In this document: piece after piece, positions 8,869 through 16,972 of the stretch | How positions within the stretch are numbered: position 1 is the first letter of the stretch | How the letters are laid out: the number at the start of each line of letters is the position of its first letter | Assembly (NCBI GenBank): GCA_017516315.1 | Contig: JAFXDE010000056.1 | Location: forward strand, 1-45,771 | Length of the DNA stretch: 45,771 nucleotides | Source: Clostridia bacterium | GTDB taxonomy: Bacteria > Bacillota > Clostridia > Oscillospirales > Acutalibacteraceae | Direction of reading: 5' to 3' | Notes under the pieces: generated by a model | Told to the model about the DNA's origin: nothing | What the model saw: only the letters and a program-made list of their open reading frames with translations | Database searches by the model: none | Made by a program: the position numbers and the translations under genes

Positions 8869-11346
8869 ATGTTGGATCGACGAATGCAAAGAGCTAAAAT
8901 TAATGCTTTGAGCACCCTTGCACATCAGTTGATAAGCACAGTTTGCGGAATTATTATTCCGTGGATTATGATTGACACTTACGGTTCAGCTGCCTATGGA
9001 GCGACGACCTCAATCGCACAGTTTCTTTCTTATATTGCTTTGCTCGAGGGCGGAATAGGAAGAGTTGCACGCGGAGCTTTGTATGAGCCTTTGGCACAAG
9101 GTGACAGCGACAGTATCAGCAGGGTTTATCTTGCCGTAAAACGCTTTTTTTCTGCTTTAGGTTTTGTTTTTGCGGCGTACTCTGTTGTTTTGGCTTTCTG
9201 TTATTACGATATTGCTGATATAAAGGAATTCTCACGCAATTATGTTTTTATGCTTGTTTTGGCTATAAGTATAGGAAAATTTGCTGAATATATGGGAGGC
9301 ATTTCTAACATAACTCTTCTTAATGCCGATCAGAAACAGTATGTTGTTGTTTCCGGATATATTGTTACGGGTATACTCAATGTGCTTTCCATAGTAATAC
9401 TGACAGGATTCGGCTGTGATATTTTATCGGTTAAGCTGGCGAGCAGTTTGGTTTTTATCCTAAAACCCGTTCTGTATTCGGTTTATGTAAATAAAAAATA
9501 TAAAATAAATAAAAAAGTCGCCTCTGTAAAGCTTGAGAATAAATTTACAGGTATAGCTCAACATCTGGCTTATGTAATTCAGAATAACACGGATGTGCTT
9601 ATTCTTACAGTTCTTGCAGATTTGAAAACGGTTGCCGTCTATTCGGTATATAATCTTGTTGTAACCAGTGTGAAAAATATTGCAACTTCCTTTACCGGCG
9701 GAATGGAAGCAGTGTTCGGAAATATGATTGCAAGAGGTGAGGAAAAAGAGCTTAAGAACGTTTATAATAATTATAAATTTATTCTGACAGTTTTAACCTG
9801 TGTTCTGTTTTCTTCGACAGCTATTTTAATTGTTCCTTTTGTAAAACTATATACATCAGGTGTTTCCGATGCTGATTATGATGCACCTGTATTCGGTCTG
9901 ATTCTTACGGTTTCTGCTGCAATAAACTGTCTTGTCTGGCCGTGCTTTAATTTAACAATAGCAGGTAATTTGCTTAAGGAGAGCAAATTCGGTGCATACG
10001 GTGAGGCTGCAATAAATTTAACGACATCAATTATTCTCGTTTTTTGGAATCCTTTAGTAGGTGTTGCCGTTGGTACATTACTGTCGGCAGTATACAAGAG
10101 TGTTTTTTATATTGTTTTTTCCGGGAAAAAGGTTCTCCATACCAAAATATCAGGTATGATTAACAGATTCGTCGCTACTGTTATTCTGCTGTCGGTAATG
10201 TCTGTTGCAGGTATGATTTTAATTGACAGACTTACTATAGATAATTTCGGAGTTTGGATTTTAATTGCGGTTGCTGTTGTTTTAACGACCGTATCTGTAG
10301 GTTTGCTGTTTGGCTGTTGCCTTTACCCCGGATGCTTAAAGGAATTTTTAAAAATTGTATTTTCGGATAAGAAGGAAGGTGTGCCTTGCGTGTATGACGA
10401 ATATTCAAAGCATGACATAGCAGCTTATGCGGGTTACATAAAGGATGAACAGGAATTGATGCAGTGCTCGTCCGGTGGAGCTGCTACTGCGTTTGCACGT
10501 AAAATGATAGCCGACGGAGGTTATGTCGCCGGCGTTGTATACAGTGATGATTTCCTTCGTGCCGAGTACAGGATTATCAGCAGCTATGATGAAATTGAAA
10601 AATTAAAAGGCTCTAAATATATCGAAGTAAACAGAGGAAATATCTTTTCCGAGGTTAAGGAGCTGCTCGATGGCGGAAACAAGGTTTTATTTGTCGGTCT
10701 TCCTTGCACAGTTGCTGCGCTTCGTGCATTTATAAAAAAAGATTACGACAATCTTATAGCGGTTGAGTTGATTTGTCATGGCCCCACAAGTGAAAAGGTT
10801 CACCGTGATTACATAGAGCATCTTCAGAATAAATTCGGAGGAAAGATAGTTGATTTTTCAGTTAAAAGGAAAAAGGACAGCTGGACACCGGGCTATTTAT
10901 ATGCTGAATTTGATAACGATAAGATCTTTTCAGAGGAGTTTTATCATACAGAGTACGGATATGCTTTTGCTGTTATGGCTAAAAAGCAATGCTATTCCTG
11001 TAAATTCAGAGGTAACAACCGTACGGGCGATATAATGATAGGAGATTTTTGGGGCGCGAATGAGAATGATATCTTCTGGAATAAAAAGGGTGTTTCTGCG
11101 ATTCTGGTTCATAATGAAAAGGGCTTGAAATGGTTAGAGTCCAATACAGAATTACAGTTATTCGAAACAACCTTTGAAAGAATAGCCGAGAAAAATCCTA
11201 ATATTATAAAGCCGCGTTCTGAGCGTGCTGAAAGAGATAAGTTCGAGAGGCTTCTTGCCGATAATGACTTGTTTTATTCGGTTAATCACTCTAAAAAAAT
11301 GACGACTAAAATCAAAGGCGCTATAAAAAGAATTATTAAACTTTAA
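8869..11346 (+). CDS. Wzx/MATE-like flippase fused to FrhB-like (F420 hydrogenase beta-type) domain
   Basis: A single uninterrupted ORF of about 825 residues. Residues 1 to about 490 are a multi-pass membrane protein of the polysaccharide flippase superfamily (STLAHQLISTVCGIIIPWIM at the N terminus, TM-rich throughout). From about residue 504 the sequence becomes a soluble FrhB-like domain: CSSGGAATAFARKM, LKGSKYIEVNRG, VLFVGLPCTVAALRAF, AVELICHGPTS, CYSCKFRGNNRTGD and IGDFWG. Free-standing relatives near pyruvyl transferases usually begin with a two-cluster 4Fe-4S ferredoxin segment; this one lacks it and starts directly at the catalytic-like core. Cysteines kept include those in CSSGG, LPCTVA, ICHG and CYSCKF. 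ATG 8869 is preferred because GAAAGGAG ends at 8863, which excludes the GTG there. The flippase would move a lipid-linked sugar; the redox partner role is inference. Confidence 0.8.
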   Translation: MLDRRMQRAKINALSTLAHQLISTVCGIIIPWIMIDTYGSAAYGATTSIAQFLSYIALLEGGIGRVARGALYEPLAQGDSDSISRVYLAVKRFFSALGFVFAAYSVVLAFCYYDIADIKEFSRNYVFMLVLAISIGKFAEYMGGISNITLLNADQKQYVVVSGYIVTGILNVLSIVILTGFGCDILSVKLASSLVFILKPVLYSVYVNKKYKINKKVASVKLENKFTGIAQHLAYVIQNNTDVLILTVLADLKTVAVYSVYNLVVTSVKNIATSFTGGMEAVFGNMIARGEEKELKNVYNNYKFILTVLTCVLFSSTAILIVPFVKLYTSGVSDADYDAPVFGLILTVSAAINCLVWPCFNLTIAGNLLKESKFGAYGEAAINLTTSIILVFWNPLVGVAVGTLLSAVYKSVFYIVFSGKKVLHTKISGMINRFVATVILLSVMSVAGMILIDRLTIDNFGVWILIAVAVVLTTVSVGLLFGCCLYPGCLKEFLKIVFSDKKEGVPCVYDEYSKHDIAAYAGYIKDEQELMQCSSGGAATAFARKMIADGGYVAGVVYSDDFLRAEYRIISSYDEIEKLKGSKYIEVNRGNIFSEVKELLDGGNKVLFVGLPCTVAALRAFIKKDYDNLIAVELICHGPTSEKVHRDYIEHLQNKFGGKIVDFSVKRKKDSWTPGYLYAEFDNDKIFSEEFYHTEYGYAFAVMAKKQCYSCKFRGNNRTGDIMIGDFWGANENDIFWNKKGVSAILVHNEKGLKWLESNTELQLFETTFERIAEKNPNIIKPRSERAERDKFERLLADNDLFYSVNHSKKMTTKIKGAIKRIIKL

Positions 11347-11370
11347 AAAACTTTTTCGTAGGTGTATCAA

Positions 11371-12756
11371 ATGGAAAACAAAGAAAAGAATTATATAAGC
11401 AATGACAGGGATGTAGCCGAAACTGAGCATCATTCTCACAGCTCACATCACCATCACAGTCACCACAGTCACGGACATCATCACCGTCATCATTCTTCAC
11501 ATAAAAGCAGCAATAACAGAAAAAAGCAGAACCGAAAGGAAAAGATAGAACGCTTTATAAGACGCAATAAGAAATATATCGTTTACTGTGTTGTTGCTAT
11601 TGCTGTGTTTATTTGTATGGTTTTCGTAGGCGGCTATCTTGACAGAATAGACAGAGTGGGCCACCAGGGTGAAAGCGTCGGGGAAGATTATCAGGGAGAA
11701 AAAAATTCAGCTTCCCATCTGAATATTGATATTCCTTTTTTTGATGAGGATGTGGTTATCGTAAATCCTGCGGTTGAAGCATTTATGAAAGCTGACGGCA
11801 GTCTGTCCGTTAAAGATGTTTACGATATGTATTCCTCCTATGCAAATCGTCTGGATGTAGGTGTGCCTGTAGAGCTTTCTTATGAGATATCTGAGGTACC
11901 GTCGGGATATAATGTGAAAAAAGCGGAGATTATTATTGCTGATAATAAGAGTCTGTCAAATCCGTCTGTTTATACTCTTAAGGACTATGAGACTAAGCTT
12001 TATGTCTATAATCTCAAAACGGGAACAAGGTATTACTACAGAATAAATCTTACCTTTGCCAATGAGACGGAAACCTCTGTAGGCGGTAGCTTTATGACTG
12101 CTGAAGGCCCCCGTATTATGAATGTCGACGGTGTCTACAATATGAGAGATATCGGCGGCTGGAAGACTGCTTCAGGTAAAGTGATAAAGCAGGGACTTCT
12201 TTACAGAGGCTGTGAGATTGACGGATCAATTGAGCCGAAATATACGATAACAGACAGCGGAATCAATACGATGCTCAAGGAACTGGGTATAAAAACCGAT
12301 ATGGATCTCAGAGCTGAGAGCGATAACATTTACGGAACAGATGCATTGGGTGCGGCTGTTAATCATAAGTATTACGGTACTCAGATGTATTCACAGATCT
12401 TTGAGAATAAAAAGAGTAATGAAAGCATCAGAAAAGTTTTCTCTGATCTTGCGGACAAGAAAAACTATCCGATTTATCTTCACTGCACCTACGGTCAGGA
12501 CAGGACGGGAACAGTATGCTATCTTCTTGAGGCTTTGTTGGGTGTAAGCAAAGAAAATATGATGAAGGAATACCTTTTATCGGGATTTCATTACGGTGAT
12601 GTATACGGAGGTCACGAGCCTATGGAAGAGTTTATTGAAAAGCTTTCAAAGCTTCCCGGCGTTTCAATGAGCGAAAAGGTAGAGGGCTATCTGCTTTCAA
12701 TCGGTGTTACCGAGGATGAAATAAGCAGTATAAGAAAGATTTTTCTTGCCGATTAA
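11371..12756 (+). CDS. Membrane-anchored tyrosine/serine phosphatase with His-rich N-terminal tail
   Basis: A 461-aa protein from ATG 11371, which sits 6 nt after AGGTG; an in-frame GTG at 11362 is less likely. Residues about 16-42 are mostly His and Ser. A basic stretch (RKKQNRKEKIERF) and one membrane helix at about 69-88 follow, so the His tail should be cytosolic and the rest outside. About 130-240 is a beta-rich, fibronectin-like region. About 245-455 is a Y_phosphatase3-type domain (PF13350) with NMRDIGGW, LLYRGCE, DMDLRAE and the P-loop HCTYGQDRTG, catalytic Cys about 372 and Arg about 378. An extracytoplasmic phosphatase could act on surface phospho-sugars or proteins. It is 24 nt from the flippase fusion, suggesting one operon. 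The substrate is unknown. Confidence 0.8.
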   Translation: MENKEKNYISNDRDVAETEHHSHSSHHHHSHHSHGHHHRHHSSHKSSNNRKKQNRKEKIERFIRRNKKYIVYCVVAIAVFICMVFVGGYLDRIDRVGHQGESVGEDYQGEKNSASHLNIDIPFFDEDVVIVNPAVEAFMKADGSLSVKDVYDMYSSYANRLDVGVPVELSYEISEVPSGYNVKKAEIIIADNKSLSNPSVYTLKDYETKLYVYNLKTGTRYYYRINLTFANETETSVGGSFMTAEGPRIMNVDGVYNMRDIGGWKTASGKVIKQGLLYRGCEIDGSIEPKYTITDSGINTMLKELGIKTDMDLRAESDNIYGTDALGAAVNHKYYGTQMYSQIFENKKSNESIRKVFSDLADKKNYPIYLHCTYGQDRTGTVCYLLEALLGVSKENMMKEYLLSGFHYGDVYGGHEPMEEFIEKLSKLPGVSMSEKVEGYLLSIGVTEDEISSIRKIFLAD

Positions 12757-12813
12757 AATGAAATATATCACTTACGCCGCCATATAGGAGAAAAATCTGT
12801 GAGGCGTAGGTTT

Positions 12814-12845
12814 AAAGACAGTTTGTATTTGTTCAGACTGTCTTT
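12814..12845 (+). terminator. Hairpin after the phosphatase gene
   Basis: AAAGACAGTTTG pairs with CAGACTGTCTTT (12 bp, one G-U). A shorter outer pairing, TACGCC at 12773 with GGCGTA at 12803, lies just before. There is no real U-run, but the position suits the end of the surface operon. Confidence 0.55.
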
Positions 12846-12864
12846 CGGCATTTTACGGAGATTA

Positions 12865-12893
12865 TTGAAAAAACGTTAAGTCTGTGCTACAAT
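12865..12893 (+). promoter_or_regulatory. Promoter for the methyltransferase-symporter-esterase operon
   Basis: TTGAAA (12865-12870), a 17-nt spacer and TACAAT (12888-12893), about 30 nt before the start codon. The first transcribed base should be near 12900. Confidence 0.75.
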
Positions 12894-12923
12894 CAGAGTG
12901 TAAGCTAAAAAAGGAGTGATCTG

Positions 12924-13595
12924 ATGACATTAAAGCTTTTTCTTCAGGCGATAGCTAAATTCCTTCTGGGAGCCGTTTTGGTGGCTTTACTTATTTTTCT
13001 TCCGGCAGGTACCTTGAATTACTTTAACGGTTGGCTGTTTATGGGGATTCTTTTTGTGCCGATGTTCCTGGCAGGCATTGTTATGATGGTAAAAAATCCC
13101 TCACTTCTTAAAAGCAGACTTAACGCTAAGGAAAAGGAGGCGGAGCAAAGCCTCGTGGTAAAGCTCAGCGGACTTATGTTTTTGGTTGGTTTTATCCTGG
13201 CAGGAATTGATTTTCGCTTCGGATGGACTGATATGCCCGGGTCAGTTGTTATAGCTTCTGCTGTGCTGTTTATCATAGCCTACGCTTTTTACGCTGAGGT
13301 TCTTCGTGAGAATACATATCTTTCCCGTGCTATTGAGGTGCAGGAGGGACAGAAGGTTATCGATACGGGTCTTTACGGTATAGTGAGACATCCTATGTAC
13401 AGCGCGACTTTATTGCTGTTTATGTCTATGCCGCTGGTGTTGGGCTCGGTGTACTCGTTTATTATTTTTCTTGCCTATCCGTTTATTATAGCCAAGAGAA
13501 TAAGAAATGAAGAAGAGGTTCTCGTAAGAGAACTCGAGGGCTACAGCGAATATAAAAATAAAGTAAAATATCGCCTTATACCTTTTATATGGTGA
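12924..13595 (+). CDS. Isoprenylcysteine carboxyl methyltransferase (ICMT/PEMT)-like membrane methyltransferase
   Basis: The 223-aa protein has about five membrane segments. Its C-terminal half carries the ICMT/PEMT signature: EVQEGQKVIDTGLYGIVRHPMY, with the conserved RHPMY cofactor-binding motif, then EEEVLVRELEGYSEYKNKVKYRLIPF. Bacterial relatives use S-adenosylmethionine to methylate small or lipid substrates at the membrane; a true prenyl-cysteine substrate is unlikely in this organism, so the eukaryotic name describes family only. The start ATG follows AAAGGAGTGAT. It is the first gene after a clear promoter, and the symporter gene begins 25 nt after its stop, so the two are likely co-transcribed. 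The link between methylation and sugar uptake is not evident. Confidence 0.8.
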   Translation: MTLKLFLQAIAKFLLGAVLVALLIFLPAGTLNYFNGWLFMGILFVPMFLAGIVMMVKNPSLLKSRLNAKEKEAEQSLVVKLSGLMFLVGFILAGIDFRFGWTDMPGSVVIASAVLFIIAYAFYAEVLRENTYLSRAIEVQEGQKVIDTGLYGIVRHPMYSATLLLFMSMPLVLGSVYSFIIFLAYPFIIAKRIRNEEEVLVRELEGYSEYKNKVKYRLIPFIW

Positions 13596-13620
13596 TAAAA
13601 TAAAAAAGGAGAAAATCATT

Positions 13621-15024
13621 ATGAAAACTAAAACGGAAAAAGCTGCTTCGGGCCTTACCCTGAAGCACAAAATCGGCTACGGCCTCGGTGATGCGGGCGG
13701 ATGTATGACCTTCGCCGTTATGGGAAGCACCTTCGCTATGTACTGCACCGATGCTCTTAAGGTTGATACAGATTTACTGGCTGTTCTGCTCGTAATCTGG
13801 AATGTCTGGGACTTTATCAATGACCCGCTTATGGGTGCATTTATGGATAAGGCCTTCGCTAAAAAGCATAATCCCAAGGGTAAATTCCGTCCCTGGCTTT
13901 TAAGAAGCGCACCGCTTATCTGTGTAAGCTTTATTGCTCTCTGGTCAGTGCCTTCTCTTTTCGAGGGTCTTTCTCTCGTCTGCGTTCTTTTCGGACTCAA
14001 GATACTCTATGAGGGCGCATATACTATGTTCAATATTCCTATGGGCTCTCTTCTTTCGGCTATGGCTGATAACGATAAGGACAGAGCGACACTTTCATCT
14101 GCCAGAGGCTTCGGCTCTGCTGTAGGTAATGCTGTTCCCGTTATGCTTATGCCCATGCTTATCGAAAAATACGGCCAGACCAATTCAAAGGGTTATGCCC
14201 TCGGCGCAGTTGTATGTGCAGTTATAGGCTTCATTATGTGTCTCGGACATTATGCGTTTACAGAGGAAAGAACTGCTCCCGTTACAGTTGAAAATCAGGA
14301 GCAGCAGAACATTAAGGTTACGGACATTCTTAATGTTTTCCGTGTGAACAGACCCTTCCTTGCTCTGTGTATACACGGACTTTGCATCTGTACCATGCAG
14401 TATGTAAGCAATACACTTACCAACTATCTTTTCTCCGTGGTTTACGGCGATCTTACCTTAGTTTCAAAGGGTATGATTATTTCGGCGCCCTTTATGACAG
14501 TTACTCTTTTAGGCGGTCCCTTCTTCGCTAAAAAGTACGGTCTTGAGAAATTCATCCGATTCGGTCTTATTTCAGGCTCCGTGCTTTACATCGCACTTTT
14601 CGCACTCCACATGGTAACGGATGTCAATCCTTATGTTCATATTATCCTCAGCAACTCCGCTATGGGTCTTGCAAGTGTATCTATTTATATGCAGTGGGGT
14701 CTCGTCAGCGAAGCTATCGACTATAATGAAATGATTACCGGCAAGAGAACAGAAGGCTCTATTTACGGCACCTTTAATCTTTCACGCCGTGTAGGTCAGA
14801 CTATCGGTAACTCCTCGGCTGTTCTTATGCTCGGCTGGATTGGCTATAACGCTGACCTTACAGTTCAGTCTGCTGTAACTGTTTCGGGTATCAAGATTAT
14901 AGCTGTGCTTCTTCCCGGTATTTTTGTCCTCGGCTCCTGGGCAGCATTTAAATTCCTTTGGAAAATGGACTCCGAGACAAGACAGAAAATTGACGATTTC
15001 AAAAAAGCTCAGAAGGAACAGTAA
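13621..15024 (+). CDS. GPH-family (MelB-like) sugar:cation symporter
   Basis: A 467-aa, 12-helix transporter of the glycoside-pentoside-hexuronide:cation symporter family. Landmarks are the N-terminal KHKIGYGLGDAGGCMTF, the family motif NVWDFINDPLMGAFMDK with conserved acidic residues, and RRVGQTIGNSSAVLM near the C terminus. Length is normal for the family. Members import sugars or glycosides with Na+ or H+. The esterase gene follows after only 3 nt, so translational coupling is likely, and the pair may take up and de-esterify an ester-bearing plant or host glycan breakdown product. That pairing is inference. The start ATG has AAAAAGGAG upstream. The extreme C terminus is basic and cytosolic, as usual. 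Confidence 0.85.
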   Translation: MKTKTEKAASGLTLKHKIGYGLGDAGGCMTFAVMGSTFAMYCTDALKVDTDLLAVLLVIWNVWDFINDPLMGAFMDKAFAKKHNPKGKFRPWLLRSAPLICVSFIALWSVPSLFEGLSLVCVLFGLKILYEGAYTMFNIPMGSLLSAMADNDKDRATLSSARGFGSAVGNAVPVMLMPMLIEKYGQTNSKGYALGAVVCAVIGFIMCLGHYAFTEERTAPVTVENQEQQNIKVTDILNVFRVNRPFLALCIHGLCICTMQYVSNTLTNYLFSVVYGDLTLVSKGMIISAPFMTVTLLGGPFFAKKYGLEKFIRFGLISGSVLYIALFALHMVTDVNPYVHIILSNSAMGLASVSIYMQWGLVSEAIDYNEMITGKRTEGSIYGTFNLSRRVGQTIGNSSAVLMLGWIGYNADLTVQSAVTVSGIKIIAVLLPGIFVLGSWAAFKFLWKMDSETRQKIDDFKKAQKEQ

Positions 15025-15027
15025 TTT

Positions 15028-16338
15028 ATGTATAAAATAATTTCTACTCCCTGCGGAGAAATAAAAGGAACGGTCTCTGACGGTGTTGTCGACTTTAAGG
15101 GTATACGCTATGCCGTGGCTGAAAGATGGACTTATCCTGAGATAGTGACAGAGTGGGAGGGTGTCTATGATGCCACAGCCTACGGAAATTGCTCCTATCA
15201 GCCGAGAGCCTTTTATAATGAGGAGGAAAACCCGGGAAAGGTCTTTTACTATAACGAATTCCGTAAGGGTGAAACCTACACCTATGATGAGGCCTGTCTT
15301 TTTCTGAATATCCGCACTCCCGAGGATGCCGATCCCGACAGTAAGCTTCCTGTTTTAGTGTACATTCACGGAGGAGGCTTTACGGGAGGATGCGGTCACG
15401 AAAAGCACTTCGACGGCCCTGTATGGGCGAAAAAGGGTGTTATCTCCGTCACGGTGAATTACCGTCTCGGACCTATGGGCTTTCTCTGTCTTCCCGAACT
15501 GAAAAAAGAGGCAGGACACACGGGAAATTACGGACTCTATGATCAGATTACCGCCATTAAATGGGTTAAGGATAACATCTCAGCCTTCGGTGGTGACGGT
15601 GATAAAATCACGATTATGGGACAGAGTGCAGGTGCTATGAGTGTTCAGCATCTTTGTCAGAGTGATTATACAGACGGACTTTTCCGTTCTGCCGTTATGT
15701 CCAGCGGTGTCGGTATGGGGTCATTTATGACAGGTACACCCGAAAAGAAATATGACTTCTGGAAAGAGGTTATGAAAAATACGGGTGCGAAAACTCTCGA
15801 AGAGTTCAGAGGGGTCTCTCCCGAGGTTCTTTTCCGTGAATGGAAAAACACCAAAGGCTCTGGTATGTCTGCCACACCTGTCAGAGATGGAATACTAATT
15901 AAGGATAAGCCTGAGGTGAAAAATATTCCCTATATGGTCGGCTCCACCAGTCACGATATGGCTCCCGCCATTCTTTATCTGCTGACAAAAAGCTGGGCGA
16001 AGAAAAACGGCGCCTATATGTGGCTTTTCGAGCGAATGCTTCCCGGTGACGATAAGGGTGCATGGCACAGCAGTGATTTGTGGTATTGGTTCGGTACGCT
16101 GAAAAACTCTTGGCGACCGATGGAGAAAAGGGATTTCTTTTTAAGTGATGGAATGACGTCTTATCTCTGTAATTTCGTAAAAAACGGAAATCCGAACGGA
16201 GACGGGCTTCCTTTATGGGAGAAATGTACGGGTGGTAAAACTGTTATGTGCTTTGGAGACAGTATGACATATTTCGGAAAGGCTAAAATGGGTAAGCTCA
16301 TATATAACACTCTTACCACCAAGCCTGTCGGTGAATAA
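15028..16338 (+). CDS. Type B carboxylesterase
   Basis: The 436-aa protein belongs to the carboxylesterase type B / cholinesterase alpha-beta hydrolase family (PF00135). It starts with the family-like IISTPCGEIKGTVSDGVVDFKGIRYA, has the oxyanion region PVLVYIHGGGFTGG, and the nucleophile elbow IMGQSAGAMSVQHL with Ser about 200. A His in AWHSSDLWYWFG occupies the usual catalytic-His position (HGSELPYVFG in relatives). It is somewhat shorter than the common 500 residues. No signal peptide is present, so it should act in the cytosol on an imported substrate, consistent with the symporter gene 3 nt upstream. The natural ester is unknown; acetylated or feruloylated sugars are possible but unproven. 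Confidence 0.88.
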   Translation: MYKIISTPCGEIKGTVSDGVVDFKGIRYAVAERWTYPEIVTEWEGVYDATAYGNCSYQPRAFYNEEENPGKVFYYNEFRKGETYTYDEACLFLNIRTPEDADPDSKLPVLVYIHGGGFTGGCGHEKHFDGPVWAKKGVISVTVNYRLGPMGFLCLPELKKEAGHTGNYGLYDQITAIKWVKDNISAFGGDGDKITIMGQSAGAMSVQHLCQSDYTDGLFRSAVMSSGVGMGSFMTGTPEKKYDFWKEVMKNTGAKTLEEFRGVSPEVLFREWKNTKGSGMSATPVRDGILIKDKPEVKNIPYMVGSTSHDMAPAILYLLTKSWAKKNGAYMWLFERMLPGDDKGAWHSSDLWYWFGTLKNSWRPMEKRDFFLSDGMTSYLCNFVKNGNPNGDGLPLWEKCTGGKTVMCFGDSMTYFGKAKMGKLIYNTLTTKPVGE

Positions 16339-16347
16339 AAAATAACT

Positions 16348-16375
16348 GCTCACATCTTTTCGGTGTGAGCATTTT
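16348..16375 (+). terminator. Intrinsic terminator after the esterase gene
   Basis: GCTCACAT and GTGTGAGC form an 8-bp stem with loop CTTTTCG, followed by ATTTTCT. It lies 9 nt after the stop and closes the operon beginning at 12924. Confidence 0.75.
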
Positions 16376-16380
16376 CTATA

Positions 16381-16403
16381 CCCTCGCATATAATGTGTGA
16401 GGG
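16381..16403 (+). promoter_or_regulatory. Palindrome around a TATAAT box, next to the amidase ribosome site
   Basis: CCCTCGCA and TGTGAGGG flank TATAATG, and the right arm runs into the GGGGGTGAT ribosome site of the next gene. No good -35 box is found at 17 nt. It may be an operator-like promoter element or an RNA hairpin that hides the ribosome site. Confidence 0.35.
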
Positions 16404-16412
16404 GGTGATATT

Positions 16413-16898
16413 ATGCCTGTAATTCCTTATGACCGTCAGGCGGCAATCGATTATGCGAAAGAATGGGCATTCGAGCGAAATCCGAGGTTTTACGATTTCA
16501 GCGATTTAGGCGGTGACTGTACAAACTTCGTTTCCCAATGCCTTTATGCGGGAAGCGGGGTAATGAATTTTACACCCGTTTACGGTTGGTACTATCTTTC
16601 ATCATCTAACCGTACCGCCTCCTGGACAGGAGTAGAGTATCTTTATAATTTTCTTACTGCCAATGAGGGTGTAGGTCCTTTTGGCAGAGAAGTAGGGGAG
16701 AATGAGCTTGAAACAGGTGATGTGGTACAGCTCGGTGATGCTGAGGGTGATTTTTACCATACTATGCTTATAACCTCCCTTTATCCCGAAATTCTCGTAG
16801 CATCTCATTCAAACGATGCCTTTGACCGTCCGCTTTCATCTTATGATTATGATATAGTGAGATTTATTCATATCGATGGGGTGAGAGTAGAGGAATAA
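16413..16898 (+). CDS. Small stand-alone Amidase_6-domain protein
   Basis: The 161-aa protein is almost entirely a putative amidase domain (Amidase_6, PF12671, NlpC/P60-like papain fold). It shows YDRQAAIDYAKEWAFERNP, then GGDCTNFVSQCLYAGSGVMN with probable nucleophile Cys about 36, a His in EGDFYHTMLI, and the SHSNDAFDRPLSSY segment. In most Clostridia this domain is the C-terminal part of longer secreted proteins; here it stands alone with no signal peptide or membrane helix, so it is either cytosolic or exported by an unusual route. A wall-peptide or gamma-glutamyl amide substrate is plausible but not shown. GGGGGTGAT lies 6 nt before the ATG. The downstream neighbour runs on the opposite strand. 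Confidence 0.82.
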   Translation: MPVIPYDRQAAIDYAKEWAFERNPRFYDFSDLGGDCTNFVSQCLYAGSGVMNFTPVYGWYYLSSSNRTASWTGVEYLYNFLTANEGVGPFGREVGENELETGDVVQLGDAEGDFYHTMLITSLYPEILVASHSNDAFDRPLSSYDYDIVRFIHIDGVRVEE

Positions 16899-16900
16899 AT

Positions 16901-16929
16901 AAAGAAAAGGCCTCTCCTGAAAGGAGAGG
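16901..16929 (-). terminator. Intrinsic terminator of the minus-strand reductase gene
   Basis: CCTCTCCT and AGGAGAGG form an 8-bp stem with a GAA loop. Read on the minus strand it is followed by CCTTTTCTTTATTT, a good U-tract. It sits between convergent genes, so it may also help end the amidase transcript. Confidence 0.75.
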
Positions 16930-16972
16930 TGGCATGCTATGAGTGACGAAGAGGTTGCGTGACGGAGAGGTA

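Noticed and set aside
11416-11500. His-rich stretch as a sequencing or cloning-tag artefact
   Set aside because: It is irregular (His mixed with Ser, Gly, Arg), uses both CAT and CAC codons, and is in frame with the rest of the gene.
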